From assembly GCF_001180325.1 (NCBI RefSeq), contig NZ_CVSZ01000074.1:1-54229 (forward strand): a stretch of DNA of 54,229 nt. Reading direction: 5' to 3'. This stretch comes from Prochlorococcus marinus. Its GTDB lineage: Bacteria; Cyanobacteriota; Cyanobacteriia; PCC-6307; Cyanobiaceae. Below are positions 37,050 through 45,919 of this stretch, in pieces. The stretch's first letter is position 1; each line of letters opens with the position of its first letter. The translations under genes and the position numbers were made by a program. The notes under the pieces were generated by a model. The model worked only from the letters and a program-made list of their open reading frames with translations. It had not been told where the DNA came from and did not search any database.

Positions 37050-38189
37050 TTGAAGTATCAAAGATGCACGAGATGTATTATGGATACATCTGCTCAAAAT
37101 ATAAAGTTTAATAAAAAAGGTGTATGTAATTTCTGTGAAGACCTATTAAAGGTAATTAATTTAAATTCATCAAAGGAAAAAGAAAAAAATAAATTAGAAA
37201 AAATAATTAATAAAATAAAAAAAGAAGGCTCGGGAAATAAATATGATTGCTTAGTGGGTGTTTCAGGAGGAGTAGATAGCTCATGGGTTTTAGTAAAAGC
37301 AAAAGAATTTGGACTCAGACCTCTTGCAGTGCATATGGATAATGGATGGAATTCAGAACTAGCGCAAAATAATATTTCTAATCTTATTACTTCTTTAAAT
37401 ATAGATTTTTATACCCATGTAATTGACTGGGAAGAATATAAAAATTTAATGCAAGCTTTTTTTAATGCAAATGTAGTAGATATTGAACTTCTTTACGATA
37501 ATGCGATGCTTGCTGTGAATTATAAATTAGCAAAAAAGTTCAATATCAAATACGTTCTAAGCGGAATGAATAATTCAACCGAAGGTATGGCTATTCCTAC
37601 AAACTGGCATTGGTATAAGTTTGACAAGATGAATATTAAAGCCATCGCAAAAAAGAGCGGTATAAATAAATTCGAGACTTTTCCTTCTATTGGAACATTA
37701 GAGAAAATAATATATGAAAAGGTTTTCAAAATTAATTGGATTAATATACTTGATTTTTTAATTTATAAAAAAGAAGATGTTATTAATAAACTTGAAGAAA
37801 ATTATGGTTATAAAAGATATAAATACAAACACTATGAATCAATATTTACGAGATTTTATCAAGGTTTCATTCTTCCTGAAAAATTTGGAATAGATAAAAG
37901 ATTGATGCATTTAAGCACACTAATAATTACACAACAAATTTCAAGAGCCAACGCAATGGAAATAATTAAAGATAAACCTTATAAAGATATGCAAGAGTTA
38001 AAAAACGATAAATTATATTTCCTAAAAAAAATGAATTGGTCTAAAGAAGAACTTGATAATTATTTATCAAGAGATATTATTTCTCATAAAGTCTTTCAAA
38101 GTGAAATAAATATTAAAAATTTTCTAAAAAGGATATTACCAAAATCAATGAAAAAATTTTTTAAAAAGTTTATCAAAAAATTAATTTAA
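37050..38189 (+). CDS. N-acetyl sugar amidotransferase (WbpG/PseA family)
   Basis: The protein has a PP-loop ATP pyrophosphatase motif GVSGGVDSSWVLV and an N-terminal CTRC/CNFC cysteine set. WbpG and PseA activate the acetamido group and use HisH/HisF ammonia to form an acetamidino group. I placed the start at TTG 37050, one base after the hisF stop, giving 379 residues that begin MKYQRCTRC. The same frame has an earlier TTG at 37035. It closes the six-gene module and ends in a basic tail. Confidence 0.88.
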   Translation: MKYQRCTRCIMDTSAQNIKFNKKGVCNFCEDLLKVINLNSSKEKEKNKLEKIINKIKKEGSGNKYDCLVGVSGGVDSSWVLVKAKEFGLRPLAVHMDNGWNSELAQNNISNLITSLNIDFYTHVIDWEEYKNLMQAFFNANVVDIELLYDNAMLAVNYKLAKKFNIKYVLSGMNNSTEGMAIPTNWHWYKFDKMNIKAIAKKSGINKFETFPSIGTLEKIIYEKVFKINWINILDFLIYKKEDVINKLEENYGYKRYKYKHYESIFTRFYQGFILPEKFGIDKRLMHLSTLIITQQISRANAMEIIKDKPYKDMQELKNDKLYFLKKMNWSKEELDNYLSRDIISHKVFQSEINIKNFLKRILPKSMKKFFKKFIKKLI

Positions 38190-38210
38190 TAAAGATAAAA
38201 TCATACAAAA

Positions 38211-39497
38211 ATGAGAATTTTTTCAAACAATAAAATACTTTTTTTTACATTGTTCTTTTTTATTTACTCTCCTTTCATAAAAGTATCAAATTTCATATTA
38301 AAAGTACCTTTTCTGATGATTGCTATTACATTCATTTTAGGACTTTTTTATTTTAAAGATGCAATTGATAATTTAGTTGGATTAAAAACTTTATTTTTTT
38401 TAAAAGTTTTTTCATCATTATATTTTTTAATTTTATACTATTTATTCTATTCTAATGCTGATATTGTAAGCTCTTTTACTTTTGGACCAATTCTAATTTT
38501 ATCCTCTTTATTTATTGTAAATCAATATGTAAAAAACTATAAAAACAATTTTCTTTCAATTATCACGAGAGATATATTTTTTGTGGGCTTAATAAAATCC
38601 ATCATAATAATTATATGTTTTACATCCCCATTAGTAGTGAATATATTTAATTCAATTTTCGTTTATTCGGATAAAGCTTTAGTAGATCAACTTCTTGGTT
38701 TTAGATCAAGTGGCTTTTTATATACAGGATTTGGGGCATTATCAATTGCTCAAAATTTTACTTTAATTTGCGGTCTACATTTTTATTCTCAAAAAAGTAA
38801 ATATAGTTTTTTTTCCTATCTAATATTTATAATTTCTTTAATTTCTATATTTATATCGATAATTGTATCAGCCAGAGTTGGAGCAATTTTGGCGATTATA
38901 ATACTATTTATTTTCATATCATTAAGAATAAAAAAAGAAAATATTTTTATAAAAAAATCAGGACTTAGAAAATTACTTTTTTCTTCTTCCTTATTCGCTG
39001 TATTATTTATAAACTTTTTAAGAAGTGAAAATGCGAAATTAATTTTATTATTTAAAAAATATCTTGAATTTATTAATCCTAGCACTGGCTCATTTTCAAT
39101 TAAAAATATTAATTCAGTAGATATTATTATCCAAGATATGATTTTTTTGCCTGATTCTTTTTTTGGACTAATCTTTGGTAATGGTGATTTTCTCCAATAT
39201 CCTTCGGAAAGACTTTCAGATTTAGGATTTATAATAATACTAAATTCCTTAGGACTTATAGGATTAATAATTATCTTATTACCCTACATATACATTTTTA
39301 AATTAAATATAAATTCTCATAAATTATCAAAAAGAGATAATAATTTAATCTACAGCATCTTATTTATATTATTAATATCAAATTTCAAAGATTTTTATTT
39401 AGAAAATTTAGTAGGTGTAGCTCAAATACTTTATATTTTAATAGTTAGTATGATTTTCCAATTAAATCAGAGATCAGAATTTGCTATAAATGAATAA
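38211..39497 (+). CDS. Wzy-like O-antigen polymerase, multi-pass membrane protein
   Basis: The 428-residue protein is almost wholly hydrophobic, with about ten to eleven membrane segments and a large basic loop in the middle (about 240-255). Features fitting the Wzy fold are SGFLYTGFGALSIAQN, VSARVGAILAII in the position of the SRxG motif, and a soluble loop with FGLIFGNGDF. It probably joins lipid-linked repeat units in the periplasm. It lies 21 bases after the WbpG-like gene and overlaps the next by eight bases. Confidence 0.75.
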   Translation: MRIFSNNKILFFTLFFFIYSPFIKVSNFILKVPFLMIAITFILGLFYFKDAIDNLVGLKTLFFLKVFSSLYFLILYYLFYSNADIVSSFTFGPILILSSLFIVNQYVKNYKNNFLSIITRDIFFVGLIKSIIIIICFTSPLVVNIFNSIFVYSDKALVDQLLGFRSSGFLYTGFGALSIAQNFTLICGLHFYSQKSKYSFFSYLIFIISLISIFISIIVSARVGAILAIIILFIFISLRIKKENIFIKKSGLRKLLFSSSLFAVLFINFLRSENAKLILLFKKYLEFINPSTGSFSIKNINSVDIIIQDMIFLPDSFFGLIFGNGDFLQYPSERLSDLGFIIILNSLGLIGLIIILLPYIYIFKLNINSHKLSKRDNNLIYSILFILLISNFKDFYLENLVGVAQILYILIVSMIFQLNQRSEFAINE

Positions 39498-40332
39498 AAA
39501 AATTGCTGTAGTTTATCTTTGTAGATACTCTAAAGATTATTTAAATCACTTAAATAAATTTCTAAAATCGATAACTTTATTTAAGAGTGGTATTCCATAC
39601 TCACTTAATATAATTTTTAAAAATCATAAAGAAATCCCAATAGAATTAAAAAAAATTTGTAATAAATATAAAGCCAACTTAAGATTTTTTCCTGATGATG
39701 GATTTGATTGGGGAGCCTATATTAGATTCGCCAAAGAAGATAACTCAGAATATTTATTATTTTTAAATAGTTATAGTGAAATACATGGATATGATTGGTT
39801 GAAAAATTTAGTTAAGCCATTACTTGATAAAAGAGCAATAATAACAGGTGCAACGGGATCATTTGCTTCTAAAAGATTTATGATATTGCCTCTAAAATTT
39901 ATTTATATAAGTCCATTAACTTTTATAAAATTTTTAATTTTTTATCTTTTAGATTTAATATTTTTAAATAGTTTTTATTATCCATTCCCTTCTGTTCATA
40001 TTAGATCTAATGCTTTCATGCTGAGAAGGAAAGATTTCCTAGAATATACAAATACTCAAAAATTTCCTAAAACAAAAGAGGATGTTCTCAGATTAGAAAA
40101 TGGGAAATTTTCTCTTACTAGATATTTTTTAAAAAGAAAATTCAGTGTAGGTATTGTTGGCAAGAATGGAAAATTTTATTTACCTAATGAGTGGAAAGGA
40201 AGCAAAATTTATAAAAATTCTAGACAAGAAAACTTACTTATTTCAGACAATCAAACAAATCTTTTTTTATTAAAGATAGTTAATGAAAAAAAGAGATTAA
40301 TAGAAGAATTTATTGCTTGGGGATTAGAATAA
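39490..40332 (+). CDS. Putative glycosyltransferase
   Basis: The 280-residue protein shows VVYLCRYSKDYLNHLNKFLK at the start, DDGFDWGAYIRFAK at 69-82 with acidic residues in DxG-type spacing, and LLFLNSYSEIHGYDWLKNLV at 89-108. This LNSYSE/dWL pattern is seen in uncharacterised proteins of cyanobacterial glycan clusters and resembles a GT-A core. The reaction and sugar are unknown. The ATG sits eight bases inside the polymerase gene. Confidence 0.55.
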   Translation: MNKKIAVVYLCRYSKDYLNHLNKFLKSITLFKSGIPYSLNIIFKNHKEIPIELKKICNKYKANLRFFPDDGFDWGAYIRFAKEDNSEYLLFLNSYSEIHGYDWLKNLVKPLLDKRAIITGATGSFASKRFMILPLKFIYISPLTFIKFLIFYLLDLIFLNSFYYPFPSVHIRSNAFMLRRKDFLEYTNTQKFPKTKEDVLRLENGKFSLTRYFLKRKFSVGIVGKNGKFYLPNEWKGSKIYKNSRQENLLISDNQTNLFLLKIVNEKKRLIEEFIAWGLE

Positions 40333-40349
40333 CAAAAATACTAAATTAT

Positions 40350-41120
40350 ATGAAAGCAATAATTTTAGCTGGCGGGAAAGGAACAAGGATATCTGAGGAA
40401 TCTCATTCAAAACCCAAACCCATGATAGAGATTGGAGGCAAGCCAATTTTATGGCATATTCTTAAAATATATAGCTCTTACGGAATTAATGAATTTATAA
40501 TTTGTTGTGGATATAAAGGATATATAATTAAAGAATATTTTGCTAATTATGCTTTGCATAATAGTAATGTAACTTTTGATCTAAAAAATAATATAACTAA
40601 AGTACATAAGAGTAATTATGAAACATGGGAAATTACTCTAGTTGACACTGGTGAAAATACAATGACTGGGGGAAGATTAAAAAGGATTGATGAATATCTA
40701 AAGGATGATGAAACTTTTTGTTTTACATATGGAGATGGACTAGCAAATATAAACATAACTGAATTGATAAGTTTCCACAAAAATCATGGTAAATTAGCAA
40801 CAATTACTGCAGTTAAACCTCCAGGAAGATATGGCGCAATAGATTTAATGGATGATGATGTAATTAATTTTGAAGAGAAGCCTGCTGGAAAATCTGGAGT
40901 AATAAACGGAGGATTTTTTGTCCTGTCAAAAAAAGTTTTAGACTACATAGAAGGAGATTCTATATCTTGGGAAAATGAGCCATTAAAGATACTTTCAAAA
41001 GATAGAGAATTAAAAGCTTATATTCACGATGGTTTTTGGCAACCTATGGATACTTTAAGAGAAAAGAATCAGCTGCAGAGATTATGGGATCAAGACCTAG
41101 CACCATGGAAAACATGGTAA
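40350..41120 (+). CDS. rfbF: Glucose-1-phosphate cytidylyltransferase
   Basis: RfbF makes CDP-glucose from glucose-1-phosphate and CTP, opening the CDP-6-deoxyhexose route. The protein begins MKAIILAGGKGTRISEES, followed by KPKPMIEIGGKPILWHIL and FTYGDGLANI. At 256 residues it has the usual length. I chose ATG 40350 over the in-frame upstream TTG at 40317, because the AGG motif normally begins within the first residues. The rfbG gene overlaps its end. Confidence 0.94.
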   Translation: MKAIILAGGKGTRISEESHSKPKPMIEIGGKPILWHILKIYSSYGINEFIICCGYKGYIIKEYFANYALHNSNVTFDLKNNITKVHKSNYETWEITLVDTGENTMTGGRLKRIDEYLKDDETFCFTYGDGLANINITELISFHKNHGKLATITAVKPPGRYGAIDLMDDDVINFEEKPAGKSGVINGGFFVLSKKVLDYIEGDSISWENEPLKILSKDRELKAYIHDGFWQPMDTLREKNQLQRLWDQDLAPWKTW

Positions 41121-42175
41121 AAACAAATAAACTTGAAAAGTCTTTCTGGAAGGGCAAAAAGGTACTAGTAACAGGTCATACTGGCTTTAAAGGCTCCTGG
41201 CTAACTATTTGGTTGAATCAAATTGGTGCGAAGGTTTATGGAATTTCTTTAGCTCCAGATCAAAAACCCTCCCTTTTTGAAAAAGCTGGTATCTCAAGAT
41301 ATTGTAAATCGATTATTTGTGATATTAGAGATTATGAAAATACAAATCATTACATTAAGGAAATTAATCCAGAAATAATTTTTCATTTAGCAGCACAACC
41401 ACTTGTAAAAGAGAGTTATGAGAATCCGCTTAATACTTTTTCTACTAACATTATGGGTTCTATAAATATCTTGAATATTTCTAGAAATATCAAAAATTTA
41501 AAAACATTAATAGTTATAACAACCGATAAGGTTTATAAAAATAAAGAATGGGACTTCCCTTATAGAGAAAATGACGAATTAGGTGGTTCAGACCCTTACA
41601 GCGCCAGTAAAGCTTCTTTGGAAATAATTATCAATTCATTTAGAGAATCCTTTTTTAAAGATAAAAAAGTAAACATTTTTAGTGCTAGAGCAGGAAATGT
41701 AATAGGCGGAGGAGACTGGTCTAAGGATAGACTAATACCTGACACAATTAAAGCCTGGAAATCAAGTAGTTTTTTAAATATAAGAAGACCTGATTTTATA
41801 AGACCATGGCAACACGTTCTTGAACCTTTATTTGGATATATGTTGATAGCTCAACATTCTAATAAGGAATGCTTTTTAAAAAAAGCATATAACTTTGGCC
41901 CAAATACATCTGAGCTAATTACAGTAAGAGAATTAGTTGAAATTTCCAAAAAATATATTCAAGATTTAAAAGTAAAATTTAACTATGAAGATACATTTCA
42001 CGAATCAGGAAAATTACTTCTTGAAAATTCCCTCGCTAAAAAAGATTTAGGATATTGCCCAAGATGGGACTTAGAAAAAACTATCAAAAGAACCATAGAA
42101 TGGTACAAAGGATTTTATGAAGGAAATGATGCTTTTGATTTATGTTTAAAGGATATTTACTTTTTTGAAAGATAA
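41114..42175 (+). CDS. rfbG: CDP-glucose 4,6-dehydratase
   Basis: The enzyme yields CDP-4-keto-6-deoxyglucose. It has GKKVLVTGHTGFKGSWLTIW, HLAAQPLVKESYENP, TTDKVYKN and SDPYSASKASLE with the catalytic Tyr/Lys. The start is taken as ATG 41114, inside the last seven bases of rfbF, giving 353 residues; ATG 41105 is equally possible. A longer frame from 41036 lies wholly inside rfbF and is not supported. The next gene starts at the base after its stop. Confidence 0.94.
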   Translation: MVKTNKLEKSFWKGKKVLVTGHTGFKGSWLTIWLNQIGAKVYGISLAPDQKPSLFEKAGISRYCKSIICDIRDYENTNHYIKEINPEIIFHLAAQPLVKESYENPLNTFSTNIMGSINILNISRNIKNLKTLIVITTDKVYKNKEWDFPYRENDELGGSDPYSASKASLEIIINSFRESFFKDKKVNIFSARAGNVIGGGDWSKDRLIPDTIKAWKSSSFLNIRRPDFIRPWQHVLEPLFGYMLIAQHSNKECFLKKAYNFGPNTSELITVRELVEISKKYIQDLKVKFNYEDTFHESGKLLLENSLAKKDLGYCPRWDLEKTIKRTIEWYKGFYEGNDAFDLCLKDIYFFER

Positions 42176-42736
42176 ATGAGCAGATTTTCATACAAAAGAC
42201 TTGAGATAAAAGAAGTATTAGAGATAAACCATCATCCAATTTCTGATAAAAGAGGATTTCTTTCTAGAATTTTTTGCATTGAGGAAATTAATAAATTCTC
42301 AAAATTTAAAGAAATAAAACAAATAAATAGGACTTTTACAAATAAAAAAGGTTCTATTAGAGGATTACATTTCCAGTATCCACCAGCTAGCGAAACAAAA
42401 ATAATAATTTGTACTAAAGGACAGATATTTGATGTGGCTTTAGATATCAGGAAAAATTCAAAAACATATCTAGAACATGTTTCAATTATTCTAAATTCTG
42501 ATTTAAATAATATGGTTCTAATACCTAAAGGATTTGCTCACGGGTTTCAAACGCTAACTGATAATGTAGAATTAATTTATCTTCATGATTATGAATATTC
42601 GCCAAAATTTGAATCAGGTTTGAATCCCTTTGATCAATTACTTAAAATAGATTGGCCATTACAGGATTACAGTATTTCACAAAAAGATTTTAATTCAAAA
42701 TCAATTAATGAAAAAAAATTTCAGGGAATAATTTAA
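42176..42736 (+). CDS. RfbC-like (dTDP-4-dehydrorhamnose 3,5-epimerase family) sugar epimerase
   Basis: The 186-residue cupin protein has IRGLHFQYPPASETKIIICT with His65 as catalytic base, FDVALDIRKNS and PKGFAHGFQTL. It differs clearly from RfbC at 6877. In a cluster with rfbF, rfbG and a C-methyltransferase, the substrate is more likely a CDP-4-keto-6-deoxyhexose, where it would epimerise at C3 and/or C5. It abuts rfbG and is followed two bases later by the methyltransferase gene. Confidence 0.85.
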   Translation: MSRFSYKRLEIKEVLEINHHPISDKRGFLSRIFCIEEINKFSKFKEIKQINRTFTNKKGSIRGLHFQYPPASETKIIICTKGQIFDVALDIRKNSKTYLEHVSIILNSDLNNMVLIPKGFAHGFQTLTDNVELIYLHDYEYSPKFESGLNPFDQLLKIDWPLQDYSISQKDFNSKSINEKKFQGII

Positions 42737-42738
42737 AG

Positions 42739-43962
42739 ATGTTTTGTAGAAATTGCAATTCTAAAATTGAAAATACATTTATTGATTTAGGACACTCTCC
42801 ACCATCAAACGCATATTTAACGACCGAAGATTTACAAAAAAAAGAATTATATTTTCCATTAAAAATAGGCGTTTGTAAAAAATGTTGGTTAGTTCAAACC
42901 AAGGATTTCATTAAGGCGGATGAATTATTTACAAAAGATTATGCATACTTATCAAGTGCCTCAAAATCTTGGTTAGAACATTGTAAAAATTTTGTTAATT
43001 ACTCAATAAAAAAATTTAACCTTCAATCTTCATCATTTGTAATTGAAGTTGCTGCAAATGATGGTTATTTGTTGCAGTATTATAAATCAAAAAATATCAA
43101 ATGTTTAGGAATTGAGCCAACTCAATATGCAGCCGATTTAGCAAAAAGTAAAGGTATTGAAATCATAAGTGAATTTTGTAATTTAGAAACAGCAAAACGA
43201 ATTTCCAATCAAAAAGGTAAGGCCGACTTAGTTATTGGAAATAATGTATATGCCCATGTCCCAGATATAAAAGATTTTACATTGTCTCTTAAAGAATTAA
43301 TAAAAGAAAATGGCATAATCTCTTTAGAATTCCCTCATTTAATGAGATTAATTCAAAAAATTCAATTCGATACTATATATCATGAACATTTTTCTTATCT
43401 TTCTCTAACTACAGTTAATCTTATTTTCGAAGAGGCAGATTTAAAAATATTTGATGTTCAAGAACTAGTTACTCATGGAGGTAGTCTTAGGATATTAGCA
43501 TCAACAAAAAATAGTTTTCATGAAAAAAATCCTTCAGTAGAAAAAATGTTAAATGATGAAAAGAGTTTTGGTATAACAAATTTAACTATATATGAAAATT
43601 TTCAGGAACAAGCTAATAAAGTCAAAAATAATCTAATTAAATTATTAGTTGATTTAAAAAATAAAAATAAAAAAGTTATGGCTTATGGAGCTGCAGCAAA
43701 AGGAAATACTTTATTAAATTACGCAGGCATTAAAAAAGATCTAATAAGTTATGTATTTGATAAAGCAGAATCAAAACAAGGAAAATATATGCCAGGAAGT
43801 CATATCCCTATTCTTGATCCTAAAGAGATATTTAACAAAAATCCCGATTATTTATTGATTTTACCTTGGAATATTTCAAAAGAAATAATAGAAAGTTTAA
43901 ATGAATTGAGAGAAACTGGTACAAAATTCATTATTTGTATACCCGAAATAAATATTATTTAA
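42739..43962 (+). CDS. Sugar C-methyltransferase (TylC3/NovU-like)
   Basis: The 407-residue protein has the three-part design of deoxysugar C-methyltransferases. An N-terminal zinc site (CRNCNSK, then CKKCWLVQTKDF) comes first, then the SAM domain with VIEVAANDGYLLQYYKSKN and GIEPTQYAADLAK, then a C-terminal domain with AYGAAAKGNTLLNYAGI and GKYMPGSHIPILDPKEI. Related enzymes add a C-methyl group next to the keto carbon, usually at C3. With rfbF/rfbG upstream and a reductase downstream, it should make a 3-C-methyl-branched CDP-sugar. Confidence 0.9.
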   Translation: MFCRNCNSKIENTFIDLGHSPPSNAYLTTEDLQKKELYFPLKIGVCKKCWLVQTKDFIKADELFTKDYAYLSSASKSWLEHCKNFVNYSIKKFNLQSSSFVIEVAANDGYLLQYYKSKNIKCLGIEPTQYAADLAKSKGIEIISEFCNLETAKRISNQKGKADLVIGNNVYAHVPDIKDFTLSLKELIKENGIISLEFPHLMRLIQKIQFDTIYHEHFSYLSLTTVNLIFEEADLKIFDVQELVTHGGSLRILASTKNSFHEKNPSVEKMLNDEKSFGITNLTIYENFQEQANKVKNNLIKLLVDLKNKNKKVMAYGAAAKGNTLLNYAGIKKDLISYVFDKAESKQGKYMPGSHIPILDPKEIFNKNPDYLLILPWNISKEIIESLNELRETGTKFIICIPEINII

Positions 43963-43972
43963 AAACTAAATA

Positions 43973-44818
43973 ATGAATTATTTAATTACTGGCTCAACTG
44001 GTTTTATAGGTAAAAAAATCTTAGAAGAAATTAAAAATTCTCAGGAAAATATTACCCTAGTTCTTAGAAAAAATAGTAACCGCAAATTAGACTTTTTCTC
44101 TCACAATATTAAGATAATTTATGTTGATAATTTATTTGCAGAAGATGTATTTTGGTGGCGAAAAACTTTAGAAAAAATTGACTGCGTAATTCATTCAGCT
44201 TGGTATGTAAAACATGGAGAATATTTAAATTCAGATGAGAACTTTTATTGTTTAAAGGGAACTTTAGTTATGCTTCAAGCGATGAAGGAATTAAGAATAA
44301 GATTCTTTGTTGGCCTTGGTTCATGCTATGAATATGATTTTAATTACTCAGATAAACCATTTAAAACAAAAACTCCTCTTAAAGCAAAAAGTCCATATAC
44401 TCTTGCAAAAATATCACTTTACAATAGTCTAAAAATTCTTGAAAAAACGAACAATTTCAAATTTGCATGGTGTCGAATATTTTATTTATATGGAGAAGGG
44501 GAAGATAAAAGAAGATTAATTCCTTATATTCATGAAATGCTAAAGAATTCTAAAAAGGTTAAGATAAATAACGGAGAATTAATTAGAGATTATATAGATG
44601 TAAAGATTGCTGCAAAATTAATTTCGAAGATAGCTCTAGAGAGAATTCCAGGAGAATTTAATATTTGTTCTGGAGAAGGTAAGTTAATAAAAGATATTGC
44701 TATTGGAATTGCTGAGAAATATAATAAAACAGATCTTATAGAATTAATTTCTGAAGAAAGAGTAAATAATATTCCTAAAAAAATTATTGGAGAACCAAGT
44801 TTTAAAAATATTCTATGA
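43973..44818 (+). CDS. NAD(P)-dependent sugar reductase/epimerase (extended SDR)
   Basis: The 281-residue protein has LITGSTGFIGKKILEEI at the N terminus, a SCYEYDF loop and SPYTLAKISLYNSL with the catalytic Tyr/Lys. It is shorter than typical epimerases. Placed after the C-methyltransferase, it probably reduces the 4-keto group to finish the branched CDP-sugar. The stereochemistry cannot be read. Its stop overlaps the next start as ATGA. Confidence 0.85.
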   Translation: MNYLITGSTGFIGKKILEEIKNSQENITLVLRKNSNRKLDFFSHNIKIIYVDNLFAEDVFWWRKTLEKIDCVIHSAWYVKHGEYLNSDENFYCLKGTLVMLQAMKELRIRFFVGLGSCYEYDFNYSDKPFKTKTPLKAKSPYTLAKISLYNSLKILEKTNNFKFAWCRIFYLYGEGEDKRRLIPYIHEMLKNSKKVKINNGELIRDYIDVKIAAKLISKIALERIPGEFNICSGEGKLIKDIAIGIAEKYNKTDLIELISEERVNNIPKKIIGEPSFKNIL

Positions 44819-45852
44819 TTGGATACCTTCCATATTCACCTGATTTATCATCCACTGGGGACCGAAGAAGATTCCTATGGTTTTGCAAAGAAAAAAAAAT
44901 TAAATTTGAAATTGCAAATTACCATAAAGAATATAAAATTATTTACGCAGTTTATGGAAGTAATTTAAGCCAACTTATAGAGTACAAAAAAAAATTTCCC
45001 AAGACAAAAATAATTTTTGAAATTGTAGATGCTCATTTAGAAGAAAAAAACCTTTTTATTGTTTACTTTAGAGGACTTCTTAGATTTTTATTAGGTAAGG
45101 AAAAGACATTTTATCTTAATTACAATAACTTAATAAAAAAAATGATAAGAATAAGTGAAGTAGTTGTTTGTTCAACAAAATATCAAAAAAGTTATTTAAA
45201 GAAATTGAATAAAAATATTATTATTTCTTTAGATTATATTGAAGATGATTTTTCTAAGGTAATTTCTAAAATTAAAGAGACAACAAAAAAAATCGATGTT
45301 TTCTGGGAAGGGAAAGCTTGGAGCCTAAAACATCTAAAGATATTAAATAATTTCTCCAGAGAATTAAAACAAAAAATTCATATTCATATCTTAACTGACT
45401 TAAGTACCGAAGTTATTCCAAATCTATATCATTTAAAAGCAAAAAAAATATCAAGGTCATTCAAATTCAATTTTACACTTTATCAATGGGATAAGAAATT
45501 AGTTAAAAAAATTTCAAATTTATGTCAAATTGGGATAATCCCAATATTAGAAAATGATAAGGTTGCACAATCTAAGCCAGAAAATAAATTAATTCTAATG
45601 TGGACATTAGGGCTTCCAGTCTTTACTTCAAATACAAAAGCTTACTCATTTGCGATGGGGAAACTTAATAAAAAATATATATGCAAAGATAAAAAAAACT
45701 GGGAAAAAAATTTAAATTATTATTTTGAAAAATCTAATAATGAAAAGAAAAAAGATTTTATAGAAATTGAAAATATACTTTTGAAAAAATATAGTAAAGA
45801 TAAATATTTAGAAGTTTGGGAAAGAATATTCAAATTATGTAAAAGTAAATAA
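44815..45852 (+). CDS. Putative GT-B glycosyltransferase
   Basis: The 345-residue protein begins MIGYLPYSPDLSSTGDRRRF, like sugar transferases that bind a nucleotide-sugar near the N terminus. FWEGKAWSLKHLKIL and KPENKLILMWTLGLPVFTSN resemble the donor half of a GT-B fold. Being overlapped with the last step of CDP-sugar synthesis, it may transfer that branched sugar. This is inferred from context. No membrane span is seen. Confidence 0.6.
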   Translation: MIGYLPYSPDLSSTGDRRRFLWFCKEKKIKFEIANYHKEYKIIYAVYGSNLSQLIEYKKKFPKTKIIFEIVDAHLEEKNLFIVYFRGLLRFLLGKEKTFYLNYNNLIKKMIRISEVVVCSTKYQKSYLKKLNKNIIISLDYIEDDFSKVISKIKETTKKIDVFWEGKAWSLKHLKILNNFSRELKQKIHIHILTDLSTEVIPNLYHLKAKKISRSFKFNFTLYQWDKKLVKKISNLCQIGIIPILENDKVAQSKPENKLILMWTLGLPVFTSNTKAYSFAMGKLNKKYICKDKKNWEKNLNYYFEKSNNEKKKDFIEIENILLKKYSKDKYLEVWERIFKLCKSK

Positions 45853-45919
45853 TTTGATAATTACTATGACCATATTTCAGAATAGGATAAGATATTAGTT
45901 AAATTTAAATGAATTTAAA

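Noticed and set aside
40317..40349. Earlier TTG start for rfbF
   Set aside because: The nucleotide-binding motif normally lies within the first few residues, which fits ATG 40350.
41036..41113. Extended N terminus for rfbG inside rfbF
   Set aside because: The extra residues are out-of-frame translation of rfbF and resemble no dehydratase N terminus.
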